Assembly (NCBI GenBank): GCA_030141605.1
Contig: JAQGDQ010002478.1
Location: 1 to 21,624, forward strand
Source of the DNA: Tubiluchus corallicola
Lineage: Eukaryota; Priapulida; Priapulimorpha; Priapulimorphida; Tubiluchidae
Direction: 5' to 3'
Length of the DNA: 21,624 nt
The translations under genes were made by a program, and so were the position numbers. Shown piece after piece: positions 1 to 7,644 of the stretch. The notes beneath the pieces were generated by a model that was not told the DNA's origin, did not search any database, and saw only the letters and a list, made by a program, of their open reading frames with translations. Position 1 is the stretch's first letter. Each line of letters opens with the position of its first letter.

Positions 1-744
1 TGTTTTCGATTCAGGGAAAACAGTTCGGATAGTATCTGTAAAACCATTCAAGTTATCTGTTGCCGTAATCAGGATATCGTTAACTCCACGAGCTTTCATA
101 TCGGTAAGTACGTTCATCCAAAAGGCAGCGGACTCACTCTTGCCCAACCATAAGCCAAGAACCTCTTTTTTCCCATCTCTGCGAAGTCCTACGGCAATGT
201 AAACGGTTTTGTTGACGACCTTAGAGTTCTCCCGCACTTTAAATACAATGCCATCCATCCAAACAATTAGGTATACAATTTCCAGAGGTCGGTTCTGCCA
301 CGCTACAATGTCGTTGGTGACTGAATCGGTAATCCTTGATATGGTGGATGTAGAAACTTCAAAACCGTATAGCTCCCGAATTTGCTCTTCAATATCGCTA
401 TTACTCATTCCTTTAGCATAAAACGAAACAATGATATTCTCTAAGCCATCGACCATGTTCCCTCCTTTGGGTACAATCATCGGATTAAACGAAGCATCAC
501 GGTCTCGGGGAACCTGAATGTTGGATTCTCCCAGAGTGGTTCGGACTCTCTTCTCTGAATAGCCATTGCGGGCATTCTGATTATCCGATTTTTGATTCTT
601 ATCATAGCCTAAATGACCATCGAGTTCTCCTTCAAGCATCTTTTCAATGCCTCGTTTTTGGAGCTCTTGTAAAAAACCATTGAGCTCTTCCCCTGAATTA
701 AACTGTTCAAGGAAATCATCATTTAATAAATCTTCTTTTTTCAT
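1..744 (-). CDS. IS256-family transposase, partial (C-terminus outside the window)
   Basis: This is a DDE transposase of the IS256 (transposase_mut) family that would catalyse cut-and-paste or copy-out movement of its own element. The first 248 of an expected 398 residues are present, starting at the ATG at 744. The first two catalytic aspartates (D164 and D230 by comparison with copy 2) are inside. The catalytic glutamate (E337) is beyond the window. Against copy 2 there is one residue change, Ala instead of Ser at 84. The other five base differences are third-position and synonymous. The reading frame is intact as far as it can be seen, so truncation is by the window and is not evidence of a broken gene. 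Confidence 0.93.
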   Translation of the reverse strand, partial: MKKEDLLNDDFLEQFNSGEELNGFLQELQKRGIEKMLEGELDGHLGYDKNQKSDNQNARNGYSEKRVRTTLGESNIQVPRDRDASFNPMIVPKGGNMVDGLENIIVSFYAKGMSNSDIEEQIRELYGFEVSTSTISRITDSVTNDIVAWQNRPLEIVYLIVWMDGIVFKVRENSKVVNKTVYIAVGLRRDGKKEVLGLWLGKSESAAFWMNVLTDMKARGVNDILITATDNLNGFTDTIRTVFPESKT

Positions 745-773
745 TACTGTCTAAAGTTTTAAAATTAAACAAA

Positions 774-805
774 AAAATGCCGAGGGTTGCAACCCTCGGC
801 ATTTT
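774..805. repeat. 32-bp perfect palindrome in transposase leader, IS copy 1
   Basis: A perfect inverted repeat with no loop, 16 nt per arm, with core arm CCGAGGGTTG, sits between the right terminal repeat and the transposase start codon. The identical palindrome is at 7499-7530 in copy 2. In RNA it would form a strong hairpin about 30 nt upstream of the transposase start. Confidence 0.9.
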
Positions 806-839
806 CTATTTACACAGTTTATGAGATAGTGCTATTTTT

Positions 840-1374
840 CTCAGTCTAATACTCCTCTCCAACTTCTCCAACCTCTCCAAAATGTTTTATCTTTTTTTGC
901 CCAATACTTGTGTCTTATGCTGTATAATCAGCTGGTAACAATACTGATGGGTCATTATTTTCAGAAAGATTAAAAGGCTTTAAGCTTATCTCAGTATCAA
1001 AGCTGCGACCCCAACAGGTGTCTAGCCCTCCATATCGTTAGTGGCGCGAGAGTTGTTGTGGTCTACAGTGGTTGCAACGTTCAGTGTCTGTATAGTCTTT
1101 TTTGTCAATGCTTCTGTGCAGGCTTTGAAGAGTGCTCCTACTATAACAATATACGCCGGGACATCTATAAATCATTCGCAGTGATATACGTTTTTTAGCC
1201 GATTCAGTATCTTGCTGTCAGTAAGTATAATAAAGGGCACCGAGGCACCTAGTTTAAGCTGATGGCGCGATCTTTTCAACTTTTAAAGCCTGCTCCAACT
1301 TCTCTTTTTCAATCTACTTGTTAAAGTATTTGCGGTTAGAGTAGCGCTTTTTTTGCAAGTTTCAGAAAGCTCAT
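840..1374 (-). pseudogene. decayed nitroreductase-family gene, formerly coupled to purC
   Basis: Reading the minus strand downstream of purC gives pieces in different frames that line up in order with small FMN-dependent nitroreductases of Bacteroidales. The N-terminal piece is MSFLKLAKK, then RYSNRKYFNK, then IEKEKLEQALKVEKIAPSA. Next come VPFIILTDSKILNRLKNVYH, FIDVPAYIVIVG, DKKDYTDT, VATTVDHNN, LDTCWGRSFDTEISLKPFNL and a tail like YTA-DKTQVLGKKR. The total of about 175 codons fits the family. Visible lesions: an extra A in an A7 run (1348-1354), stop TAG at 1314-1316, stop plus frameshift near 1235-1256, stop TGA at 1172-1174 where Trp is expected, frameshifts near 1075-1100 and 1022-1035, and stop TAA at 915-917. 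The ATG (1374-1372) overlaps the purC TGA (1373-1371). The family assignment is from pattern recognition. The decay is directly visible. Confidence 0.82.
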
Positions 1375-2315
1375 TTTTTAAGGAATGTTGTTACGTTTTC
1401 AAATATTCGTTGTTCAATATTGTTAATGTCAGCTTTATGAAACCCATCTCCGGTTATGTTTTCGTAAAGTTCTATATACCTGTTAGAGATACTATTAATG
1501 ATAGTTTCATCCATATGGGGCACTTTTTGTCCCTCTTTACCCTGAAATCCTTTTTCAATAAGCCATTGGCGAACAAACTCCTTTGAGAGTTGTTTCTGGC
1601 TTTCTCCAGCGGCCTGTTTAGTCTCATAGCCATCTGCATAAAAGTATCTTGAAGAGTCTGGCGTGTGAATTTCGTCTATCAGGTATATTTCCCCATCTTT
1701 TTTTCCAAATTCATATTTGGTATCAACCAGTATCAACCCTTTTTCCGATGCCATTTCTGTTCCCCTCTCAAACAGTTTTATGGTATATTTTTCCAGCATT
1801 TCATACTCTTTTTTGCTCACAATTCCCTGGTCAATAATTTCTTCTCTTGATATGTCTTCATCGTGTCCCTGGTCTGCCTTCGTTGTAGGTGTAATCAACG
1901 GCCTGGGAAATTTCTCATTTTCGACCATTCCTTCCGGCATGGATACCCCGCAAAGCTCTCTTTTCCCAGCTTTATATTCACGCCATGCATGGCCGGTCAG
2001 ATATCCTCTGATAACCATCTCAACTTTAAATGGTTCACACATATGGCCAATAGTTACCATAGGGTCGGGAGTGGCAACTTTCCAGTTGGGTACAATGTCA
2101 CTTGTTGCATCTAGAAATTTAGATGCAATCTGATTAAGCACTTGCCCTTTAAATGGTATTCCGTTGGGAAGTACTACATCAAATGCAGAGATACGGTCGG
2201 ATACAACCATAACCAAGTAGTCATCATTTATATTATAAACATCCCTAACTTTACCTATATAAAGGTCTTTTTGCCCTGGGAAGTCAAATTTTGTGCGAAC
2301 GATTGATTTGATCAT
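1371..2315 (-). CDS. purC: phosphoribosylaminoimidazole-succinocarboxamide (SAICAR) synthase
   Basis: PurC joins CAIR and aspartate, using ATP, to make SAICAR in cytoplasmic de novo purine synthesis. The 314-residue protein has the N-terminal nucleotide-binding segment [10 protein letters not shown] (18-27), the [10 protein letters not shown] segment (41-50) and the [14 protein letters not shown] segment (101-114). It also has the family signature [12 protein letters not shown] (137-148), the [11 protein letters not shown] signature (194-204) and [11 protein letters not shown] (214-224). Length and motifs match the longer bacterial form common in Bacteroidota. It starts 62 nt downstream of the phoH stop on the same strand, with no Bacteroidetes-type promoter visible between, so cotranscription with phoH is likely. 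Its TGA stop overlaps the ATG of the decayed nitroreductase gene. Confidence 0.97.
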   Translation of the reverse strand: MIKSIVRTKFDFPGQKDLYIGKVRDVYNINDDYLVMVVSDRISAFDVVLPNGIPFKGQVLNQIASKFLDATSDIVPNWKVATPDPMVTIGHMCEPFKVEMVIRGYLTGHAWREYKAGKRELCGVSMPEGMVENEKFPRPLITPTTKADQGHDEDISREEIIDQGIVSKKEYEMLEKYTIKLFERGTEMASEKGLILVDTKYEFGKKDGEIYLIDEIHTPDSSRYFYADGYETKQAAGESQKQLSKEFVRQWLIEKGFQGKEGQKVPHMDETIINSISNRYIELYENITGDGFHKADINNIEQRIFENVTTFLKK

Positions 2316-2377
2316 TTTTTGTGAGTTTTTTATTTATTATACCTGTTTATTCGTTTGTGGTTTTTATAGTGTGTAGT

Positions 2378-3337
2378 TCAATTTTTATTTCTGTCATTAT
2401 AGTTGTCATATGCTTTAACAATGTCTTTTACCAGCTGATGTCTGACAATATCGTTTTTATCAAATTCTATGACTGATATCCCATCTATTTCAGAGAGTAT
2501 TTTTATTGCAAGTGGTAGTCCTGAGTTCCTTTTTTTAGGAAGGTCTATTTGTGTTATATCGCCGGTTATAATATATTTTGTATTCATTCCCATACGGGTG
2601 AGAAACATTTTTAGTTGAAGAATCGTGGCGTTTTGTGCTTCGTCAAGTATTACATATGCATCACTCAGCGTTCTGCCACGCATAAAGGCAAGAGGGGCTA
2701 TCTGTATAGTTCCGTCTTTTAAAAATTCAGTAAGTTTTTTGTGAGGTATCATATCAGAAAGAGCATCATAAAGAGGCTGGAAATATGGGTCAAATTTTTC
2801 TTTTAAGTCTCCGGGTAAAAAGCCAAGGTTCTCCCCGGCTTCTACTGCCGGGCGGCTAAGTATTATTTTTTTTGCGCTCTTGTTTTTTAAGGCTTTTACT
2901 GCCAGGGCAATAGCTGTGTATGTTTTTCCTGAGCCGGCAGGCCCTATAGCGAAAAGCATCTCTTTTTTTTGTGTAAGCTCAGCCAGCTTTTTTTGATTCT
3001 TTGTTTTTGCTCTGATTGGTTTTCCCGAATTGCCAAATAGCAATATATCTTTTTTGTGTTCAGAAGCAGTATCAAGAGCATCCATCTCTCCAGATAGTAT
3101 AAGTGAGATAGATTTACTGTCAATGGTGTTAAAGTAGTTATAATGCCCGGATAGAAGCTGAAATGCATTTGTAAAATTGAGAACTTGCTCTTTCTTACCT
3201 TTTACCTTTAACATATCGTCTCGTGCTACAATTATCAGTTCGGGGAAATATGATTTAATCAACTCCAGATTTGAGTTCTTAGCTCCAAAAAAGATAACTG
3301 GGTCAATATTTTCTAGGGGAATACTTTGTTCGATCAT
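2378..3337 (-). CDS. phoH: PhoH-family ATPase
   Basis: This is a cytoplasmic P-loop ATPase of the PhoH family, linked in other bacteria to RNA metabolism and stress. The exact role is not settled. The 319-residue protein has an N-terminal KH-like/PhoH-associated region of about 110 residues. The ATPase core follows: Walker A GPAGSGKT (132-139), the SRPAVEAGENLGFLPGD segment (161-177), Walker B VILDEAQN (229-236) and a sensor TGD (258-260). Length is typical of the chromosomal PhoH (PhoL/YbeZ-like) class. The ATG at 3337 begins MIEQSIPLENIDP. No match to the TTTG/TAnnTTTG promoter is seen on the minus strand just upstream. It is followed by purC in the same direction. Confidence 0.95.
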   Translation of the reverse strand: MIEQSIPLENIDPVIFFGAKNSNLELIKSYFPELIIVARDDMLKVKGKKEQVLNFTNAFQLLSGHYNYFNTIDSKSISLILSGEMDALDTASEHKKDILLFGNSGKPIRAKTKNQKKLAELTQKKEMLFAIGPAGSGKTYTAIALAVKALKNKSAKKIILSRPAVEAGENLGFLPGDLKEKFDPYFQPLYDALSDMIPHKKLTEFLKDGTIQIAPLAFMRGRTLSDAYVILDEAQNATILQLKMFLTRMGMNTKYIITGDITQIDLPKKRNSGLPLAIKILSEIDGISVIEFDKNDIVRHQLVKDIVKAYDNYNDRNKN

Positions 3338-3639
3338 TTATGTAGTTTGCGATTCGAATAAATTTGTATGTTGAGATTTTTGCAAAACACGTCTTTTTGT
3401 TAATAATTTTCGTCAAAACCCTCATTTGTTATCGATAAGGAGTGGTCTGTCCTCGAGCTTTTTTTCTATCTGAACAAGAGCCATTCGCCTTGGAAAGGTT
3501 TCGTGCTGCAAAATAAATACTTTTTCCGGCTTGTCGTAAATAAATAGTGTGATAAAAAGCAGTTGATGCTTTATTTTTTAATTTTGCCGCTGTGTTTTTC
3601 TGATAAAGTATTTATTCATAGGTTAAATTAAATGGCAAT
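3338..3639. other. intergenic region between phoH and mazG
   Basis: About 300 nt between divergent genes, so it must hold both promoters. On the plus strand TAATTTTG (3579-3586) fits the -7 consensus TAnnTTTG about 50 nt ahead of the mazG ATG, but there is no TTTG about 20 nt upstream of it. The minus strand is open for 51 codons from 3577 to the stop at 3422, and the plus strand is open for 46 codons over much of the same stretch. Neither open stretch begins with a usable ATG and neither resembles a family I know. One may be a gene remnant. Confidence 0.4.
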
Positions 3640-4428
3640 ATGGCAAATAGAGAGTATTTAGAGGCGTTTGGAAAGCTGCTTGATGTGATGGATGAGTTGA
3701 GGGAAAAGTGTCCATGGGACAGGGAACAGACCTATGAGTCGTTAAGAAAGCTTACAATAGAGGAGACGTTTGAGCTGGGCGATGCAATTTTAAGAAACGA
3801 TATTCCTGAGATCAAAAAGGAGCTGGGTGATATGTTATTGCACGTTATTTTTTATGCTAAAATTGCGTCAGAGGAGAAAAGTTTCAATATTGGTGATGTT
3901 ATTGCCAGCCTGGTTGATAAGTTGATTTATCGCCACCCACATGTTTTTGGTGATAATGAAGTTCAGAGCTCTACAGAGGTTGAGAGCAACTGGGAAGTTC
4001 TAAAGCAGAGTGAGAAGGAAAGTGGCAGACGTGTTTTAGAGGGTGTTCCAGTCTCTATGCCTGCTTTGGTTAAGGCAAACCGCATTCAGGAGAAGACGGC
4101 GGCAGTAGGTTTTGAGTGGAAGCATAAGGAGCAGGTGTGGGATAAGGTAAAAGAGGAGGTGTCTGAGCTGGAGCATGAGGTGAGACATGGTGATCTAGAG
4201 AAAAGAGAGCAAGAGTTTGGTGATCTTTTTTTCTCTCTGGTAAATGCATCAAGGTTGTATGGTATTGATCCTGAGAGCGCGCTTGAGCGAACAAATCAGA
4301 AGTTTGTAAAAAGATTTAATTATCTTGAAAGTCATATATTGAAGGAAGGCAAGTCTTTGCATGATATGAGCCTTGAGGAGATGGATGTATACTGGGAAGA
4401 GGCAAAGAAGCTGGAGCAAAAGGGGTAG
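3640..4428 (+). CDS. mazG: nucleoside triphosphate pyrophosphohydrolase MazG
   Basis: MazG hydrolyses NTPs and dNTPs to the monophosphate and pyrophosphate, a house-cleaning role that in E. coli also lowers ppGpp. The 262-residue protein has two MazG domains, as in E. coli MazG. The first starts with LREKCPWDREQTYESL (20-35) followed by the metal-binding EETFE (41-45) and ELGDMLLH (61-68). The second has KEEVSELE (171-178) and EFGDLFFSLVN (192-202). The ATG at 3640 is preferred. An ATG at 3632 is out of frame and stops quickly. The gene stands alone, with 517 nt before the next gene. RdgB, a second nucleotide-sanitising enzyme, is encoded 9 kb away. Confidence 0.96.
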   Translation: MANREYLEAFGKLLDVMDELREKCPWDREQTYESLRKLTIEETFELGDAILRNDIPEIKKELGDMLLHVIFYAKIASEEKSFNIGDVIASLVDKLIYRHPHVFGDNEVQSSTEVESNWEVLKQSEKESGRRVLEGVPVSMPALVKANRIQEKTAAVGFEWKHKEQVWDKVKEEVSELEHEVRHGDLEKREQEFGDLFFSLVNASRLYGIDPESALERTNQKFVKRFNYLESHILKEGKSLHDMSLEEMDVYWEEAKKLEQKG

Positions 4429-4945
4429 GGGGAAGTGTAAAATAAATTCTGTTTGAAGTTTTTCTTTTTGATGCAAAAGTATGCTAAGAGGTTTAGAGGT
4501 ATCACTGGAATCACAAGTGAGTTTATAGAGCATGTAAGCAAATGGGACTAAGTGTGAAAAGGAAGTGCAAGTGTAGGCTTCATGTACGTGTAAAATCCTC
4601 TATTGACTTTGCCTATTGAAAAGAGTATCGTTTGGAACATGGGTTTTTTTAATGCATGACAGTTTAATCTAAAGGGGAAAGCTTTAGTTATACTTACTCT
4701 TTACTCTTCAAGTTATAAAAAGGTAGCTACACATATTCACCTTCCTTACAAATCTATTTCACTGAAAGGCCTAATTAGTAGTGTTGTAAAGTCTTTACAA
4801 CCGGCGCTTTTTTAATCTACCTGTGTTTATGTCTTTAAAGTTATAGTTATTTTTCTACTTTTGTTTGTAGTAAGCCAAACTTTAGGGGCATTTACAGCAG
4901 GTTAAATATAACAGGCTTAGCACAGACTAAAAAAACAGGTATGAA
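4429..4945. other. 517-nt gene-free region with a 19-nt dyad
   Basis: No reading frame here looks like protein. Two sites stand out. One is a perfect dyad of 9-bp arms around one base at 4783-4801. The other is TACTTTTG at 4856-4863, which fits the -7 consensus TAnnTTTG about 83 nt ahead of the next ATG. The nearest -33-like match is only TTTA (4834-4837). The rest is AT-rich and unassigned. Confidence 0.4.
4783..4801. promoter_or_regulatory. perfect 19-nt dyad, possible operator
   Basis: GTTGTAAAG-T-CTTTACAAC is a perfect inverted repeat. It lies about 55 nt upstream of the candidate -7 element for the 4946 gene and 355 nt beyond mazG, so an operator is somewhat more likely than a mazG terminator. 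It is followed by CCGGCGCTTTTTT, so a terminator cannot be excluded. Confidence 0.3.
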
Positions 4946-5902
4946 ATGAAAAAGCTATACATTTTGATATTGTTGTCAGCTACTACCCTTGTTGCTTTAT
5001 GTGAGAGTCGAAAAAGAGAGCTGGTCTTAAAGCTCGAAGAGGGTGAAGAGTATAGGCATATTATAAGTTTAGATATTTCTGTGACTCAGAATGTTGATGG
5101 GCAGAAAATAAATATCCCTATGACAATAAGCATGAATGTGTTGTATTTTGTAAAATCTGCTGATGATGATGGTTATGAGATGGAGGTTAAATACGAAAGC
5201 CTGGGTATGTCGATGCAAGTGGCGCGACGGGTAATAGAGTTTAGTTCTGAGAAAAATGATGAACATGACTTTTTTTCAGTAGCTATGGCAGCAATAAAAA
5301 ATAGGCCATTTACAGTAAAAATGTCCACAAGAGGAGAGGTTATAGATATTGAAAGTATTGAGTCAATTTTTAATTCAGTAGTCAATTTTTCAAAAATACC
5401 TGAAGTAAAGTTTGCGGAGATAGAGGCGCAGTTGAGTGAGGCTTATGGGACAGAGTCGCTTAAGGGGAGCATAGAGATGCTAACAGCCATTTTACCGGAT
5501 AAGCCTGTTTCTATAGGTGAGAAATGGACAGTTGCTACAATATTTAAAGGGATAGGTGTGCCATTGTTAAATGTGGCTACGACCTACGGTCTTGTTCAGG
5601 AAAGTGAAGATTATGTTTTATTAAATGGAGAGTCTAAAGTAGAAACTGAGGAAGAAGGGGGAGAAGATATCGAGCTAAATGGAGTAAAAGTAAAGTATAG
5701 TGAGTTGGTTGGTGTGACAAAATCAGAAATTAAACTTAACAAAAATACCGGCTGGATAATTGAGGCTAAAATTAACCAGAAGATAGCCAGTAGTATTCAT
5801 ATAGCAGGAAATTCACAAATGCCGGATGGCATGAGAGTACCAATGGTGCTAATAAATAAAATGACGATTACAGATGGTTATAATTCTCCGTGGGGAGACT
5901 AA
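4946..5902 (+). CDS. secreted DUF6263-like protein of unknown function
   Basis: The 318-residue protein begins with a signal peptide: lysines at 2-3, a hydrophobic run from about 4 to 18, then VALC (16-19). Cys19 could be a lipoprotein cysteine, but Leu just before it is a poor lipobox, so a lipoprotein is only possible. The mature part is beta-rich, starting RELVLKLEEGEEYRHIISLD, with repeated statements of the style 'VDGQKINIPMTISMNVLYFV' and a late GEKWTV segment. This resembles Bacteroidota envelope proteins of the DUF6263 type. That assignment is from memory of the pattern. No catalytic motif is visible. It ends 318 nt before the IS copy 2 boundary. The start follows a weak leader (AACAGGTATGAA). 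Confidence 0.8.
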   Translation: MKKLYILILLSATTLVALCESRKRELVLKLEEGEEYRHIISLDISVTQNVDGQKINIPMTISMNVLYFVKSADDDGYEMEVKYESLGMSMQVARRVIEFSSEKNDEHDFFSVAMAAIKNRPFTVKMSTRGEVIDIESIESIFNSVVNFSKIPEVKFAEIEAQLSEAYGTESLKGSIEMLTAILPDKPVSIGEKWTVATIFKGIGVPLLNVATTYGLVQESEDYVLLNGESKVETEEEGGEDIELNGVKVKYSELVGVTKSEIKLNKNTGWIIEAKINQKIASSIHIAGNSQMPDGMRVPMVLINKMTITDGYNSPWGD

Positions 5903-6220
5903 ACTTGAGAGAAAAACCACATCTCTTTAGAAGTGCAGTTAACGGGGGTATTCACTTGGTTTGTAGTTGTATAGTGATTAAGAGATTGATATTCCATATT
6001 ATATTTTCTTATCCATATCTTATCCATATCGTATTCATGCTGTATCTTTATATTCACTCTTTTTAGAGAGATAAAAGAGCCAAGGCAAGATGTTTTTGTT
6101 TAGGTTAATGAAGGGTTAGGTGAAAACCCACAATTCAATAGAGTAGGTTAGGATTCTGAAGAAGATACTAGTGAAAAGAAGGGTCTTTAAGGCTTTGAAT
6201 AGTATTAGTTTTTTGCTTTG
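5903..6220. other. 318-nt gene-free region left of IS copy 2
   Basis: No protein-like frame is visible. A tandem pair of 11-nt repeats (CTTATCCATAT at 6008-6018 and 6019-6029) is present. The last 8 bases (6213-6220) are the left copy of the IS target-site duplication. Nothing else can be assigned. Confidence 0.5.
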
Positions 6221-6247
6221 GACACTGTTTCACAAAGTGTGTAAACT

Positions 6248-6287
6248 AAAAAAATACCGAGGGTTTGGCTATTTATAGCTGGACCCT
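6248..6287 (-). terminator. hairpin at the 3' end of the IS transposase gene
   Basis: On the minus strand a stem of five pairs (6283-6287 with 6260-6264), then an internal loop and four more pairs (6277-6280 with 6267-6270), is followed within a few bases by seven T residues (6254-6248). It overlaps the stop codon at 6273-6275. It looks like an intrinsic terminator for the transposase message. Confidence 0.4.
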
Positions 6288-7469
6288 TTTTTCAAATATA
6301 ACTAAGAACTGATTCAAGACAATGCCCCAGTTTCTGATTGGCATTGACCATTTTTTAGTTGCTTCTCTGGTTGCCAAAAATACAGATTTCATTACAGCCT
6401 GGTCTGACGGGAATGAAAGTTTGTTTTTTGTGTATTTTCTGATTTTTCCGTTGAGATTCTCAATCAGGTTGGTTGTATAAATTATCTTTCTGATTTCCAG
6501 CGGAAACTCAAAGAATACTGTTAGGTCTTCCCAGTTGTCTCGCCAGCTTTTAATTGCGTAAGAGTATTTATCCTCCCAAGCTGATGCAAAATCTTCTAAA
6601 GCTGCTTTTGCAGCCTCTTTTGTAGGGGCATTATAGATTTGCTTCATATCTTTTGTAAATGCCTTTTTATCTTTCCAAACCACGTATCTGCTTGCGTTAC
6701 GGATTTGATGAACAACACATATTTGTGTTTTAGATTCAGGGAAAACAGTTCGGATAGTATCTGTAAAACCATTCAAGTTATCTGTTGCCGTAATCAGAAT
6801 ATCGTTAACTCCACGGGCTTTCATATCGGTAAGTACGTTCATCCAAAAGGCAGCGGACTCACTCTTGCCCAACCATAAGCCAAGAACCTCTTTTTTCCCA
6901 TCTCTGCGAAGTCCTACGGCAATGTAAACGGTTTTGTTGACGACCTTAGAGTTCTCCCGCACTTTAAATACAATGCCATCCATCCAAACAATTAGGTATA
7001 CAATTTCCAGAGGTCGGTTCTGCCACGCTACAATGTCGTTGGTGACTGAATCGGTAATCCTTGATATGGTGGATGTGGAAACTTCAAAACCGTATAGCTC
7101 CCGAATTTGCTCTTCAATATCGCTATTACTCATTCCTTTAGCATAAAACGAAACAATGATATTCTCTAAGCCATCGACCATGTTCCCTCCTTTGGGTACA
7201 ATCATCGGATTAAACGAAGAATCACGGTCTCGGGGAACCTGAATGTTGGATTCGCCCAGAGTGGTTCGGACTCTCTTCTCTGAATAGCCATTGCGGGCAT
7301 TCTGATTATCCGATTTTTGATTCTTATCATAGCCTAAATGACCATCGAGTTCTCCTTCAAGCATCTTTTCAATGCCTCGTTTTTGGAGCTCTTGTAAAAA
7401 ACCATTGAGCTCTTCCCCTGAATTAAACTGTTCAAGGAAATCATCATTTAATAAATCTTCTTTTTTCAT
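6273..7469 (-). CDS. IS256-family transposase, complete
   Basis: The 398-residue DDE transposase (transposase_mut family) would act on the terminal repeats of its own element. The catalytic triad is D164 (VWMDGIVFK), D230 (ITATDNLNG) and E337 ([15 protein letters not shown]). The spacing, with a long helical insert between the second Asp and the Glu, is typical of IS256. An N-terminal region of about 80 residues with [18 protein letters not shown] is the usual family start. The ATG at 7469 gives [11 protein letters not shown]. The stop lies inside a hairpin near the left IS end. The gene appears intact and so potentially active. Confidence 0.96.
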   Translation of the reverse strand: MKKEDLLNDDFLEQFNSGEELNGFLQELQKRGIEKMLEGELDGHLGYDKNQKSDNQNARNGYSEKRVRTTLGESNIQVPRDRDSSFNPMIVPKGGNMVDGLENIIVSFYAKGMSNSDIEEQIRELYGFEVSTSTISRITDSVTNDIVAWQNRPLEIVYLIVWMDGIVFKVRENSKVVNKTVYIAVGLRRDGKKEVLGLWLGKSESAAFWMNVLTDMKARGVNDILITATDNLNGFTDTIRTVFPESKTQICVVHQIRNASRYVVWKDKKAFTKDMKQIYNAPTKEAAKAALEDFASAWEDKYSYAIKSWRDNWEDLTVFFEFPLEIRKIIYTTNLIENLNGKIRKYTKNKLSFPSDQAVMKSVFLATREATKKWSMPIRNWGIVLNQFLVIFEKRVQL

Positions 7470-7498
7470 TACTGTCTAAAGTTTTAAAATTAAACAAA

Positions 7499-7530
7499 AA
7501 AATGCCGAGGGTTGCAACCCTCGGCATTTT
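7499..7530. repeat. 32-bp perfect palindrome in transposase leader, IS copy 2
   Basis: Two 16-nt arms meet without a loop between 7514 and 7515. It lies between the right terminal repeat and the transposase ATG at 7469. The arm shares CCGAGGGTT with the inner part of the left IS end (6258-6266). It could block read-through expression by folding the leader, or act as an accessory transposase site. Confidence 0.9.
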
Positions 7531-7583
7531 CTATTTACACAGTTTATGAGATAGTGCTTTGCTTTGCTTTCAGCTATAAGGAG

Positions 7584-7623
7584 AGCCCTCTAGCCTGCAT
7601 TTATTATTCAGGCTAGAAGGGCT
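7584..7623 (-). terminator. hairpin downstream of the TonB-dependent receptor gene
   Basis: Arms 7584-7597 and 7609-7623 form a 14-bp stem with one bulged A and an 11-nt loop. It starts 22 nt past the receptor stop codon. The T-run follows the stem on the plus strand, and the minus strand lacks a clean one, so termination efficiency for the receptor message is uncertain. Confidence 0.5.
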
Positions 7624-7644
7624 TTTTATTACTGTATATAGCTT

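Larger units (their letters stand above)
1..833 (-). mobile_element. IS256-family insertion sequence, copy 1, cut by the window edge
   Basis: This is the right (transposase-start) end of an element whose complete copy lies at 6221-7558. Positions 1-833 align without gaps to 6726-7558 with six base differences that I counted (7, 73, 91, 352, 495, 529). The outer 26 bp (808-833) is the right terminal inverted repeat. The shared sequence ends at 833. The following bases differ from the flank of copy 2, which fixes the IS boundary. The left end and its target duplication lie outside the window. The element ends directly against the 3' end of the decayed nitroreductase gene. Confidence 0.93.
6221..7558 (-). 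mobile_element. IS256-family insertion sequence, copy 2, complete (1338 bp)
   Basis: The complete element has imperfect terminal inverted repeats of 26 bp at 6221-6246 and 7533-7558, with 19 of 26 positions matching in a gapless alignment. It is flanked by the 8-bp direct repeat TTGCTTTG (6213-6220 and 7559-7566), the size expected for this family. The single transposase gene runs leftward. Inside each terminal repeat is a further shared block around CCGAGGGTT. The intact target duplication and intact gene point to a fairly recent insertion. It landed 17 nt from the hairpin that follows the TonB-dependent receptor gene. Confidence 0.93.

Noticed and set aside
209-421. Plus-strand frames inside the transposase (also 6934-7146)
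   Set aside because: They are antisense to the DDE transposase in both IS copies, with no independent signal.
1717-2133. A 138-codon plus-strand open frame inside purC
   Set aside because: It is antisense to a well-conserved purC with full motifs, and its translation resembles no protein. It is a shadow frame.
6008-6029. The 11-nt tandem repeat as a regulatory iteron
   Set aside because: There are only two copies, in AT-rich spacer, with no replication or regulator gene nearby. It is probably chance or slippage.
1-7566. A composite transposon made of two IS256-family copies
   Set aside because: The DNA between them holds core housekeeping genes (purC, phoH, mazG), and copy 2 has its own 8-bp target duplication, so it moved as a single IS.
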